A stretch of DNA of 64,000 nt from Kryptolebias marmoratus. Its lineage: Eukaryota; Chordata; Actinopteri; Cyprinodontiformes; Rivulidae. Position 1 is the first letter of the stretch, and every line of letters begins with the position of its first letter. Location: assembly GCF_001649575.2 (NCBI RefSeq), contig NC_051435.1:3588854-3652853 (forward strand), in the 5' to 3' direction. Below the pieces are notes generated by a model. That model saw only the letters and a program-made list of their open reading frames with translations. It searched no databases and was not told the DNA's origin. Of the stretch, positions 1-10,020 are shown piece by piece. The translations under genes were made by a program, and so were the position numbers.

Positions 1-1050
1 CCTCTTCTACTTAAAATACTTCTGTCTAACATGTCTTTTTTCCCCTGAACTGAGAAAAGAAAGTATGTGTTCATCAATTAGATAGGCAAATGTATCATAA
101 ACCAGGCCAGCGTACTCAATAACTTTCTTTTTTACATCCACTTGCACTGTGGTAATATAAGGGTATGAAAAAAAAGAGTCAGCAGTTGATTTATTCATAA
201 TAAGTCATATTTGTAGTTGCATTAAATTATAAACTGGCCTATAAACTGACATTTTATACCTAAAAGCAGTATAAATATTTTCTAATCAGGACTTTGGCAC
301 TGCCTGTGTTTTGTCAGTTTCTTTAGCTTGCAGTGCTACAAGCTGAGTAATATTGTTCTAATAACTTGTAATTCACAGAAGCTCAAAACCATCCTTGTTC
401 CAGGCCTGTGGGTTTAGTCACTGATCACTCATTTGTTCTACCATGTTTGTGTTAATCACCAGAATCTAACTGTGAAGACTCAAAAAAGGCCAGTAAACTC
501 TAATTGTATTCCATTATGTGACTGTTAATTATACTTTTGTTATATTTATGATGCTAAACTTGGTAAAAAAATATTTTGGAATGTTCAAAATTACTAATTC
601 AATTAGTAACTCAACAAGCTTTCCATAAATGGTCATATCCATATCTTTTAAGGCAATAATGTTGTGATGAAACATGGTTGGAAGCACATAAATTTCAGAC
701 ATGAGAGCAAAGACACCCACTACATGCACTTAAAATCAAGGGTATGGCAACATAGGAGTATAAATACACAGAGGAAATGATTAGTAAAAGAGCAGCAGGT
801 GTGCTGATTGACAAAGTAGAACAAGCTGTGAGAAAAACAGAAGAAAAATCAAGACTAAGAATCTTTTCACTCTTCGCCATGACAGAAGAAAAAACAACAG
901 CTAGAATGTGAATGGCCTTTGAAAGTTCTTGGCGAAGTATTGTGAGCTTTTGTGTGGTTGAGCATGACAAGTCATGCAGGGTTAAGAGCATGAACAAAAC
1001 TTTCCTATCAAGGTCAAAGTAGTTTATTATTGTGATGGCAGCATATTGGA
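1..1050. other. Unassigned AT-rich DNA
   Basis: No gene or recognised repeat. The minus strand carries two overlapping hydrophobic open frames (529-729 and 695-1153) without an identifiable family; they are discussed as a weak finding. Short A/T runs are common. Confidence 0.5.
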
Positions 1051-1610
1051 GTCCTGGAAAAAGGATGAAGAACCGTGGGGGGCAGCAGCTGCAGTGCACA
1101 CCAGAGTTGTCACAGATTTGGATTTCCTTTGGTGTTTTGGTGCTATTATTCATTTTATGTGAGTGGATATGCCTTTAGTTATTTGTTTTCACTTCTTGGT
1201 ATCAAAGTTTCACTTATGTTGATTCTTTCTGCCAGGTTGTTTTCAGTGGGGGGTAGTTTTAGTTTGATTTTTTTTTTTTTTGTCACTAGTCTGATCTGGG
1301 AGTTTTGGGTTTTATTTTCCATGTTCTCTGCCAGTGTTTTTTCCTCAGTTTCCCTGTTTGCCTTGTCACACACACATGTAACCACACACACCTGTCATTA
1401 ATCTGTAATCATCCCAGCTGTATTCACTCACTAATCAACTCTCTCAGCAGATAAATGCTCCTTGTTTTAATTAATGCTCTGTCAGATCATCATACATGCC
1501 AAACTGTGCAGTTTTTTTTATTCATTTACCTGTTTGTTATTTTTTGTTAATTATTAAACACCTTGGAATTACAACTTGCTTGCTTGTCACCTGGCTTCCT
1601 GCACCCTTGG
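1050..1610 (+). repeat. Pyrimidine-biased dispersed repeat, forward
   Basis: The plus strand is strongly T/C-rich with a T12-type tract and an imperfect CA run near 1370-1395. It runs through phrases such as 'tttccctgtttgccttgtcac' broken into short words, and ends in 'cttgggtccttaa'. This style is typical of a class of teleost dispersed elements whose 3' part reads '...cttgggtcctt'. I recognise the class by memory only; whether it is an LTR remnant or a non-autonomous DNA element is unknown. The open frame at 1075-1401 is low-complexity Ser/Phe/Leu and is not a gene. Confidence 0.35.
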
Positions 1611-1649
1611 GTCCTTAATCAACAACAACCAACCATTAAAAATGGTTAC

Positions 1650-1920
1650 AGCAGGATCTCAAGAAGCTTACATTTAAGGATCTAACACTAAACTGAGGCA
1701 ACCAAGGGGTAGAAGTACTGAAAAGATAATTGCTGAATACAGGACAGGTTGGTTAATTGCAAATTACAGACAAGTGTGTGTGAGATGAGTATTACGGGTT
1801 GAGGGAAACAAAGAGCGGGACTATGAAAAACAAAAACCTAAATGAAAATGATAATCTAAACAGGAAAACAAGACTGAAAAGATAGACATACATAACTTAT
1901 AGTGAAACATTCTTAAACTG
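1650..1920 (-). repeat. Purine-biased dispersed repeat, reverse
   Basis: A/G-rich counterpart of the preceding element, read in the opposite orientation. Its reverse complement shows pyrimidine tracts, an ACACAC stretch and 'ctgtaatt' in the same order as the copy at 1050-1610, but it is diverged. The two copies sit tail to tail, separated by about 40 bp. Family name not assigned. Confidence 0.3.
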
Positions 1921-4330
1921 CAAACAGGACTAGCCATGCACATTACACCTTGGCTACGACCGTGAACATAAGAAGCTCATGAAAACAACCTCGAATGGAT
2001 GTGATATCTATGACGTTATACTAGTGTGATCTTCAAAAGTGTAGCATCCTGATGCAGTCAGAGAAAGTGGTGGACGTATATGGTGAGGGCACAGAAGAGT
2101 GCCTGGGGGATGAGGAAAATGGCAAAGAAAAATCCATTTGGTGAGTAATGAGCAGCGACATAATTTCCCTCACACCAAGGGAGGTTTTCCAAATAGCTCG
2201 TGGAGAGTGTAGCGGGTTCATCATCCACCATGAAGAGACCCTAAGGACAACAACAAAACCAAAGACCTAACAGAAAACCCTACAACTCATGATGCATGTG
2301 ATCATTTCTGAAACAACTAGAATGATCATATCATCACAGAAGCACTGATTGTATCAGCCTTGCATCGATGGGTAGCTCCTAAAATCAACAACTTTACTGA
2401 GAGAGAAAAGAAAGCAAATCTTATGCTGAACAATCAAACTGAATGGGTATTACTAACCAGCCTAATGGTACCCAAGCTAAATTATTAGTCAACGCTAATT
2501 TAATGTTTGCTTTATCTTTTTATGTGTATGTGAAGGTGAAAGGGCTTTTATAAGTCCACGTTTTAACAAAATTACTTGAAGTTTTTCAGTTAACAACTTA
2601 AAATGGGGGAAGGAATCTGACTGTTGGAAGATGCTGAAAATTACTGACGTAAAGTGCATTTTTTCAAGCTGCAGATTTGCAGTACTTGTACTCCTTGGTC
2701 ATCCCAGTTCAGTGTTAGATCGTCAAATGTAAGCTTATTAAGATCCTGCTGTAACAATATTTAATGGTTGTTATTGGTTGTACTTGAGCTCAGAATAAAT
2801 AATGTTGATCTTCCATCAAATTAGGTCAGAATTTAAAATTTCACATACCAATTTGGATTGTATTATGCAGTGAGTTATTTACAGTATACCATAGCCATGT
2901 AGGTCACATTTGTTGTGGTTAGTGAGCATTATAATTTGTGATAAATTCCCAAAGCAATTAACTGCATATTGCCATGCATAAGCACCTTCCAATCTCCCAA
3001 ATTAATCATTGTAATCAAATTCCCCTCTTCGGCTATACAGTCTTTTGTTTTTTTGTTTTTTCATTGTGACCTTAACCAATGTAATTAATTTCACTACAGT
3101 TATTTTTTTCTTAAATTGAAATCCCCGCTCTGACCGGCACTGTTCCACTGGCACTGTCAAATAGCTCTGGTAAAAACTTTACCATCTATCTTTGTTCCAC
3201 TCTTTTAGGTGCATACAGTTTTTGTCTTTAATCATTTTCAAGTTGTTAAATGGCACCAGCGGCTTTCTTTGTAGTTTAAATCAAGATAAAATCTCATGAC
3301 GAGGCTGTGGCTTTCGAAACAGAGCTGCAAAACTGTAGCGTTGGCAAAGTTTTCAGCTTAAGTTCTTGCAGCAAATGGATTTAAACTAATGAGAGCTAAG
3401 GTCAGGCTACTTCCAGAATAATGCTAATAAAAGTTTTATGCATTATGAAGGCCAGACACAAAAGAGGATAAAAAAAAAAAAGTGATATAATAAAAAGTAA
3501 TATTCTCAACAGTTTTTGTTATTTTACAGCTGGCTCATCACCCCACTGTGGAGCGTTCTGTTGGTCAGTCTTGCATACATAATGCTTATTCTAAATAATA
3601 GCAGAAAAAAGTCAAAATTGAAAGAAAACGTGGCTGCCACAAAGGTTCAAATCATTTTGTATTTTAAATAAATGATGGCCAGCTAATGTTCCCATTAAAA
3701 TGATGGTGGTGGTGTAACGATGTGGACTTTAAAATTTTACACAGCTTTAAAAGACGCTAGATTGTGTTTTTATTGAGCCAGATGCTGTTTGCTTTCAGTC
3801 TAATATCTAATCTCATATAATTACTCAAACTTATTAATACATTCAGGAATGCATTAAATTACATTCTGTTGCAGGTATTCTCCTTATTGGACAAAATCCT
3901 TTGTAAAACTAATAACTTTTACCCTTTATTCAACTGAAATTAATTGTTTTGACTTCAGAAGAAATTTGAGTTTTACTGTTGCAATATCTGAGAGTGTCTC
4001 CTTTTTTTTCAAATTGCACCCTGCAGTTTGACTAACATCAAACTAAAGTCATCATTTTCATTTAAATGCCTAACCTCCAGTGCTCTGTAGTTGCTGCTAT
4101 TAGCTATTATTTCCTAAGGAGCTGAAGATGATTTTATTATGTGCAGTGTTTATCAACTTTCTATAACAGCTTGAAATCTACTCATCTCCAGGCAACCAAA
4201 ACAAAAGACATATTAAACTTTCAGCAGGTACTGTACCCTCCAAAAATGTCTCTCTTATCCACCATTGAATTAATTTACTGGTACCTCAAGACTGAAGGAC
4301 CATTTAACAAATCCTCTTTTGATTCTAAGT
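1920..4330. other. Unassigned DNA
   Basis: No gene seen. 2033-2224 is open on the minus strand but has no family features. 3240-3450 looks more complex than its surroundings and could be conserved noncoding DNA; this is an impression only. A short poly-A (A12) lies near 3470. Confidence 0.4.
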
Positions 4331-4339
4331 AGCCATTAA

Positions 4340-4640
4340 TGTCCCTTCTTGGTGCAGCCATTTCCAATTAATCCTCCTGCATTATGCATGATTACATTAA
4401 ACAATCCAATAAATTGATATGGAGTCTCAGGCGACGGAAGGACTCTGTTAATGGATATAAAATGGAGTCTGGGATGAATTCATTATTTCACTCATTGTTC
4501 CAAAAGGTAACATGAAAGGCCTCGGTGTCACTTGGTCGTTTCACAGGACCTTTTCACTTTTATGCTCGCCCCTATTAGGATTCAAGAGTGCAACAATATT
4601 ACAGCTCACTTTAGTGCACAGTGATTAACACCCTCCAAGT
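4340..4640. promoter_or_regulatory. Candidate conserved noncoding element / enhancer
   Basis: A block of balanced composition inside AT-rich DNA. It carries TAATCC (4369-4374, the OTX/PITX-type word), ATGCAT within 'attatgcatgattacatta' (4381-4399, POU-like) and SOX-like words 'aacaatcc' and 'attgttcc'. No open reading frame spans it and it matches none of the repeat families seen here. The density of homeodomain, POU and SOX words is what developmental enhancers often show; the call is inference from composition, not from alignment. Confidence 0.3.
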
Positions 4641-5380
4641 TAGGAAGGAGTTTTCCCATTAAGTGATGTTAAACTGCAAGGAAAAAAATCAAATTATAAA
4701 AGTTTTGAGGAAATGTTGACGGGTGTCAGTGAAGCTGCTGCCTGCAATTCCAACATCCATCAACTTTCTTCTCTAAAGAATCTTTGAAAAAGATTTCTGA
4801 ACTGTAGCAGAGAAAAGCACCTGGTTGTCACACGTGTAATTTTTGTTTACAGTGTTTTGTGTCGGAGATGCGACAACTTAAAAAAAAAAAGACTCTTTAC
4901 TTCTAGATGTTAGGAGAAAATGTTTGAGCTTAGTTACAATGGCAGCTTATATGAAGTCACTCTGCACTCCACGGGGATCTGAAGTAAACAGTAAAGGTGA
5001 GAATATTCTGTGTCCCAACTTGTGGTTCGCGTAAATTGTGACATCAAGATGTGCAGCATTCACTGCAGTTCTCTTTTGAAACATTGGGCATCGCAACTGA
5101 AAAAAACATCGACATGTAGTAGGAACGGCACAAGAAGAGTTGTGAAATAAAGAAATCTGCTCGCCCTCACGTTGTTGTAAGATGTTCTTTTTCACATGGA
5201 AATTTTATACTTAAAGAGAAACTACATGGTAGAACTCCTCAGAAGCTCCTCTCCCATCCCAGAGAGACGAAATAGATTTCGTCCCACTGGCTTCTCCGTT
5301 CTTCTGTCACTATTTGCACCAAAGAAAAGATCTGAAACAATCACCCGGTTTCCAAAGATAAACAACTTTTTAATAATTGG
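4640..5380. other. Unassigned DNA
   Basis: No gene or recognised repeat. The small open frames at 4947-5195 (minus) and 5196-5390 (plus) are unrelated to any family I know and are probably chance. Confidence 0.4.
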
Positions 5381-5630
5381 CAATTTGTAATCTACTGAAT
5401 CAGGCTGTATTGTTCTCTACTTGGATTGAATTGACTGCATGTAATTGGATTTTAACCTGCATGTTTTGGATTGAATTGGAATTATTTATTTATTTTGTAT
5501 GGTGCTCTGAGATGAAGTTAGGTGTGAACAGGAGATATATGGTCCAATATGATCATTTAAATTGGGGAAAGTTGTTGAAATGAAAATAAAGACCTTTTAA
5601 AATTTCATTTCAGATGGTTGCTTTGTCTCA
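5380..5630 (+). repeat. LINE 3'-tail-like remnant
   Basis: Repeated 'ttggattgaattg' words followed by 'tgtatggtgctctgagatga' near 5495-5515. That combination is a worn version of the 3' end shared by many fish L2-type LINEs and their SINEs, which normally reads '...gtgctctgagatgac...ctatataaataaa' and ends in a TTGAA-type run. Here the last part is decayed to 'gaaatgaaaataaag'. No coding part survives. Confidence 0.4.
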
Positions 5631-5639
5631 AATTCATTA

Positions 5640-6396
5640 AAGATAGATCATGAAATGTTAAAAGAAAGAAAAGGCATGGCTGCATTATACATACATTTCT
5701 TGTACGTGGATTATTAAATAACTTTCTGGGTATCGCCAGATTTATTACTCAATATCCTCTATCCAACTGAACTATCACATTATGCACAGCATTTTCTCTA
5801 GAAATTATTTTCATGATACCGACCGACAGATGCAGAGAGAGGTAATAAAATACGGGGAGTTTACGCCAACAACTTAGTGGAAATTTGACTACCACAAAGT
5901 GTCTTCTGGAGGCCACCATCATGAGCTCTCCTGCTGTCTCTCCTCTCAATATTCTGCCCCTGTCTCAGACTTCAGCCTAGCCTGCCTCTCTCTGTCCCTT
6001 CCTCTACAATTGTCAACATCCTCCTATGCTGCACATGGGCTATTAGAGCCTCATAACTGTCAGGAAACCTGTGGCTTGCCTGGAGCAATATGCATTACTC
6101 TACCCCTTGCGGTGCTGAATCTAACTCAGTTCCAGCTGTTCTGTAGATATACTGTGTGCAGAAATTTGAGGCAGAGTCATTTAAATTCTATATGGATAGA
6201 AAACCATAGCAAAGGAGGGACTATGCAGATTTTATTTTTATTTTATTAGAGTAGAAAAAATCTTTTACCTTTTAAGTGACTCAATTTTTCTAAATATCCC
6301 AAAAAGTTGTTGAGTCTTATGTAAACTTTGTGCAAATGTAATGTGTATCCAGATAAATTTGTCAAATAATTTTGGTGGGGATTTGTCATTTTTAAG
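5640..6396. other. Unassigned DNA
   Basis: No gene. An open frame of 116 codons at 5899-6249 is Ser/Cys/Leu-rich with no domain and is judged spurious. Confidence 0.4.
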
Positions 6397-6404
6397 ATCT
6401 ACAG

Positions 6405-6733
6405 CAGTGGTTCCCAAACTTTTCAGCTTCCGACCCATAAAATAACAGTGACAAAGGTGTGTGACCCCATCTGTTGGCTGTTTAAACATCCAAAAATGGT
6501 AATGACTATTAAATAAGGACATAAAGACAACACAAACAGTCCTAACATCCGCTATGCTGTTTTTTAAATCAATTTATGGATTTGTATTTCAATTTTTTGT
6601 AACAAATACGGTGCAAACATAGCTTAAAAACTAAGTTTTTATTGTAAGTTGATATCTGGGGATTATCTAAGGACCCCTACTTGGTGCTGAGTGACCCACA
6701 CTGGGGTCCCGACCCCAACTTTGGGAATCATTG
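6405..6733. mobile_element. Non-autonomous hAT-type miniature transposon
   Basis: A 329-bp element with imperfect terminal inverted repeats: the left end reads CAGTGGTTCCCAAACTT and the reverse complement of the right end reads CAATGATTCCCAAAGTT (14 of 17 match). It is flanked by an exact 8-bp direct repeat, ATCTACAG, at 6397-6404 and 6734-6741. Eight-bp target duplications and CAGTGGTTCCCAAA-type ends are hallmarks of the hAT superfamily. There is no transposase frame inside; the interior is AT-rich with subterminal 'cgacccc' words. It would have been mobilised in trans. The perfect duplication with degraded termini suggests moderate age. Confidence 0.85.
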
Positions 6734-6741
6734 ATCTACAG

Positions 6742-8785
6742 TATGTAGGTATATTGTGAGTATATTGAACTGAGCAAACCATTGCATCGTTTTATTTTGT
6801 AAACCTAAAAATTACATTAAAGAATATTCTGTGAATTTCTAAATTTTACATTTCAACTGGGTTTTATTTATTTTAGTAATATGAAAGTACAAATATTTTT
6901 TGATCACTAATGGTATTTTACACTAAAATAGGCATCAAAAGATGTAAATGCTGGCAAACATCCTTCTGTTATTGTTTAAAACACAAATAAAACATTTATT
7001 TAAGCTCAAAAGGCATCGTTCGTATCATTCACCACTCTGTTAAAAAGCTAATACAGAAAAATTATATAACAAATATTTGATTAAATGTACGAACATATAA
7101 CAAATAAGATTGATATCTGAAAACTGTTTCGCTTAAATTTCAATATTTCTATAAAGAGAAATAATTTCAGTGTTTTTATAGGGTAGGATTAACTCAAAAT
7201 CTAATGAAATTCACCAGTTCTACTTTAATAAATATGATAAAATATATTTATTTTTTTTCCTCATACAGAGTAGGATATCCCAAAGACAAATACAAGTTTT
7301 TATGCTGAATAAGCCTCAATCTGAGTATTTTTAACAAGTATATTTATTTTATTATTATTTGACTCGTTAGTTACCTAAACTGTAACTTAAAGCAAACATT
7401 TTAAAAGGTTAGATTTCACCGTTAAACACTTTACACCATCTATTTTAAAACTCTGGAGGGAAGGCTGGAACTGAAACATTACTTAATTTTGTTTTTACAG
7501 TGGAGCATAAACTGAGAAATAAAACCTGAAGAGGTGAAAAGACTAATAAAATATTATTGTCTGTTTACAGAAGATAGGCTCAGGATCCAGAATAAGTTTC
7601 ATCTAATGTGCCTCATTTTTCTCCTTTTCTTTATGGACAGTCCTGTGATGAAATACAAAAACAAACCAACAGTGTTGCACACATTAGACCTTAGCTAACA
7701 TTTGTTTTGATTGTGAGTTTTTGTTTCGGTCTGTTCCCAGTTGAATGGGCGTGGCGGTCACTGCATTACATCACTTAGTCTTTTTTTCCAGTAGCCTTGA
7801 GGTGTGCTTGAAGTCATTTGTTTGGCTGCGTGAAGAAGTTGTAGCTTATCAAACGGCTTTCAGATGATGGAGCACAGCACTGCAAGGTAGTGATATCCAT
7901 GTTGGTTCAAGATTACCATCTTTGCCTGCAGCAAAACAAGCACCAAACCATCTCCGTCCGGCCAGCTCCTCCGCTTCATGGTGGAGGTTAGGAACTCAGG
8001 GATCATGTTTTTATATGTTTGTTAGAAACAACAGCATAATAGTTTGAACCAAAGTTCAATCTTGACATGCAGCACAGAGACATCAACAGATGATTCGTCT
8101 CTCAGGTTCGGTCAGATTTTTTGTTTGTTTGGTTCTACTGTTCTTGCACATTTTAAGGTTTCCTCAACCAGCTTCAGTTTTTAGTGACCCACTAATCATT
8201 GTGACAAAATATGCCAATATCTTGACTAACTGGTTTCTGACCTTTTGAAAAAAATTGTATTTTGCAGTTGTCAAACTGAAAATTGGGACTAATTGTGTCT
8301 CTTTTGCTTTGCAGTCTCTAAGGAAATAGTTGGACTCATTTTACCTGAACCATACATCAGTTTTAGGACCAATGAAGCAGGAGCAAATTAAATCTGTCTC
8401 CAGAAACAGAACTTTCAGCAAAATGTTGTTTTTGTTTTTTTTTTCTTTCAGCTGCTCCTCTGTGCAGGAGTCACCACAACAAAATAACTTGCACAAAGGA
8501 TTTGGCTTTTTTTTTACGCCCTTCCCTGAACCGGCACTAACCACCAAGCTACTACAGCCCACTGATAAACTTCAGTGAAATAAAAATGTAAAATTTAAAT
8601 GAAAACGTCCTGGTTCAAAAGTTTTTGTTGTTGCAGAGAAAAGTAGAAACGATTGAGCAGTGCGGTTTATCTGGCATTTGTTGGTAGTATGTTGGTATTC
8701 TTTACAGAAACATACACACAACACGCAACATTCTTAAGCCATCTTCTTTTTTAAACAAGTCCTAAAATCAGGAAACAAATTAAAA
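6742..8785. other. AT-rich unassigned DNA
   Basis: No gene or named repeat. 6780-7560 is particularly AT-rich. Overlapping open frames on both strands near 8330-8578 contain homopolymer-encoded Phe/Lys runs and are not credible genes. Confidence 0.4.
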
Positions 8786-8789
8786 AGTA

Positions 8790-8960
8790 GCTTTCCTTGA
8801 AGGAATGCATATCACTTGCCACCTTGCATGCCAAAGTCTTCAACAAAGATTTCATGCAACCTGTTCGAGCTCAAAATATGTGTTAGGGATAACTTTCAGC
8901 TACTACCACACAAAAGTTTAGCTCAATATCTGCAAAACTGACTGAAAAAAACAAGAATTT
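8790..8960 (+). repeat. Unnamed dispersed repeat family, copy 1 (partial)
   Basis: Begins with 'ccttgaaggaatgcatatc' and continues with 'tatgtgttagggataactt' then 'tcagctactac' and 'ttagctcaatatctg' (8876-8940). The same ordered words recur at 9490-9830, 9880-10020 and 61500-61790, and in reverse at 43480-43765 and 53800-54215. No coding capacity is visible. Superfamily unknown. Confidence 0.6.
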
Positions 8961-9489
8961 ACACAGAGACAAAGAAAATTACATGCCGCAGGCAATAATA
9001 AACTAGTTGCAGTGGAACATTTCTCTGAAGCAGTTTTGCATCTTATCCTAAGGTTCGTGATTTGGTCAACCATGACAGTCGTGTGCTTTGCTTTCATCAC
9101 TTCACAGTTTCTAGACTTTCATTATGAAGTCATATCTACTCCATCAGAGCACTGTTTTGAATAATAAACAGTGTCTGCCCTGAGGTTTGGTAATGCAGGA
9201 TGCAGCTCTCCTTGACCTGGTTGTATATTCTGAGTGCTTATAAGAGATCAGGGGACATTCTCATTCACATTTCAAGACAGAAGGTATTAGTTTGTTTATC
9301 ATGTCTGTCTCTGGCCACTGTTTGGTCCCTCTCTGTATGCTTGGAACGGCCTGTCTGTGAATGTATCATTAACCATCCATCTGGCCTGACACGATGTGAC
9401 TCGTGGATTCGAGGTTTGATTCATTGCACTTGACCGTGTCCAGCTAGAAGTCTGATGAAACCGAAACTTAACATAACACAGACATAATT

Positions 9490-9830
9490 AAAGGCCTAGC
9501 ATTTCCTTAAAGAATGCATAAGCTGTCTTTCATGCCAGAGTTTTAAACTAATATCATCTTATGATGAAAAACAAATGGCCTATCATGAGATGTTGTGTTA
9601 CAGTTTGGAGTATGTGTTGGGCATCACTCTCAGCTACTACCATGACAATAATCAGCTTAAAATGTGAAAAACTGATTGAGTTATATCCACTTTTGTGTTA
9701 GCTGAGGTCAATTAGCTGTAGCAGCCATCCTGATCTGAACAAACTCCAAAACTTGATCAGCTGTAGATCTATATATCCCAGTGGTTCAAGAGATATTTTG
9801 CTAACAGACAAACAAGATAGACTCCAACAG
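9490..9830 (+). repeat. Unnamed dispersed repeat family, copy 2 (longest)
   Basis: The most complete copy in the window. Order of landmarks: 'aaaggcctagcatttcctt' at the left, 'tatgtgttgggcatcac' and 'tcagctactacc' (9611-9643), 'aaaactgattgagttatat', 'tcaattagctgtagcagcca' (about 9708-9728), and 'agatattttgctaacagac' (about 9790-9808). Copy 4 at 61500-61790 shares the start of the core, the '...ggtggccat' block and the final 'gctaacagacaca'. No terminal inverted repeat or tRNA-like box was recognised. Confidence 0.65.
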
Positions 9831-9877
9831 TTATTGCTTAAGTATTAGGTAAGAATATTGGACAATGTGTAGCCCTC

Positions 9878-10020
9878 AGCATATGTGTTGGAGATAACTT
9901 TCAGCTACTACTGCAGTAACTTTTAGCTCAATATCTTAGAAATTGACAAAAGTAGAGAAGTCTGCTAACTGTGGCGGCCATCTTGAAAGGGGATGATTTT
10001 TCACTTTCATTTGGAAACAC
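9878..10020 (+). repeat. Unnamed dispersed repeat family, copy 3 (partial)
   Basis: Contains 'tatgtgttggagataactt', 'tcagctactac', 'ttagctcaatatctt' and 'aactgtggcggccatcttga'. It starts only about 50 bp after copy 2 ends, so three partial copies in the same orientation lie within 1.25 kb. Confidence 0.6.

Noticed and set aside
9831..9842. TTATTGCTTAAG, identical to the first 12 bases of miR-137
   Set aside because: The remaining bases do not match, no miRNA-type hairpin was recognised, and the site lies beside a dispersed repeat. Treated as chance.
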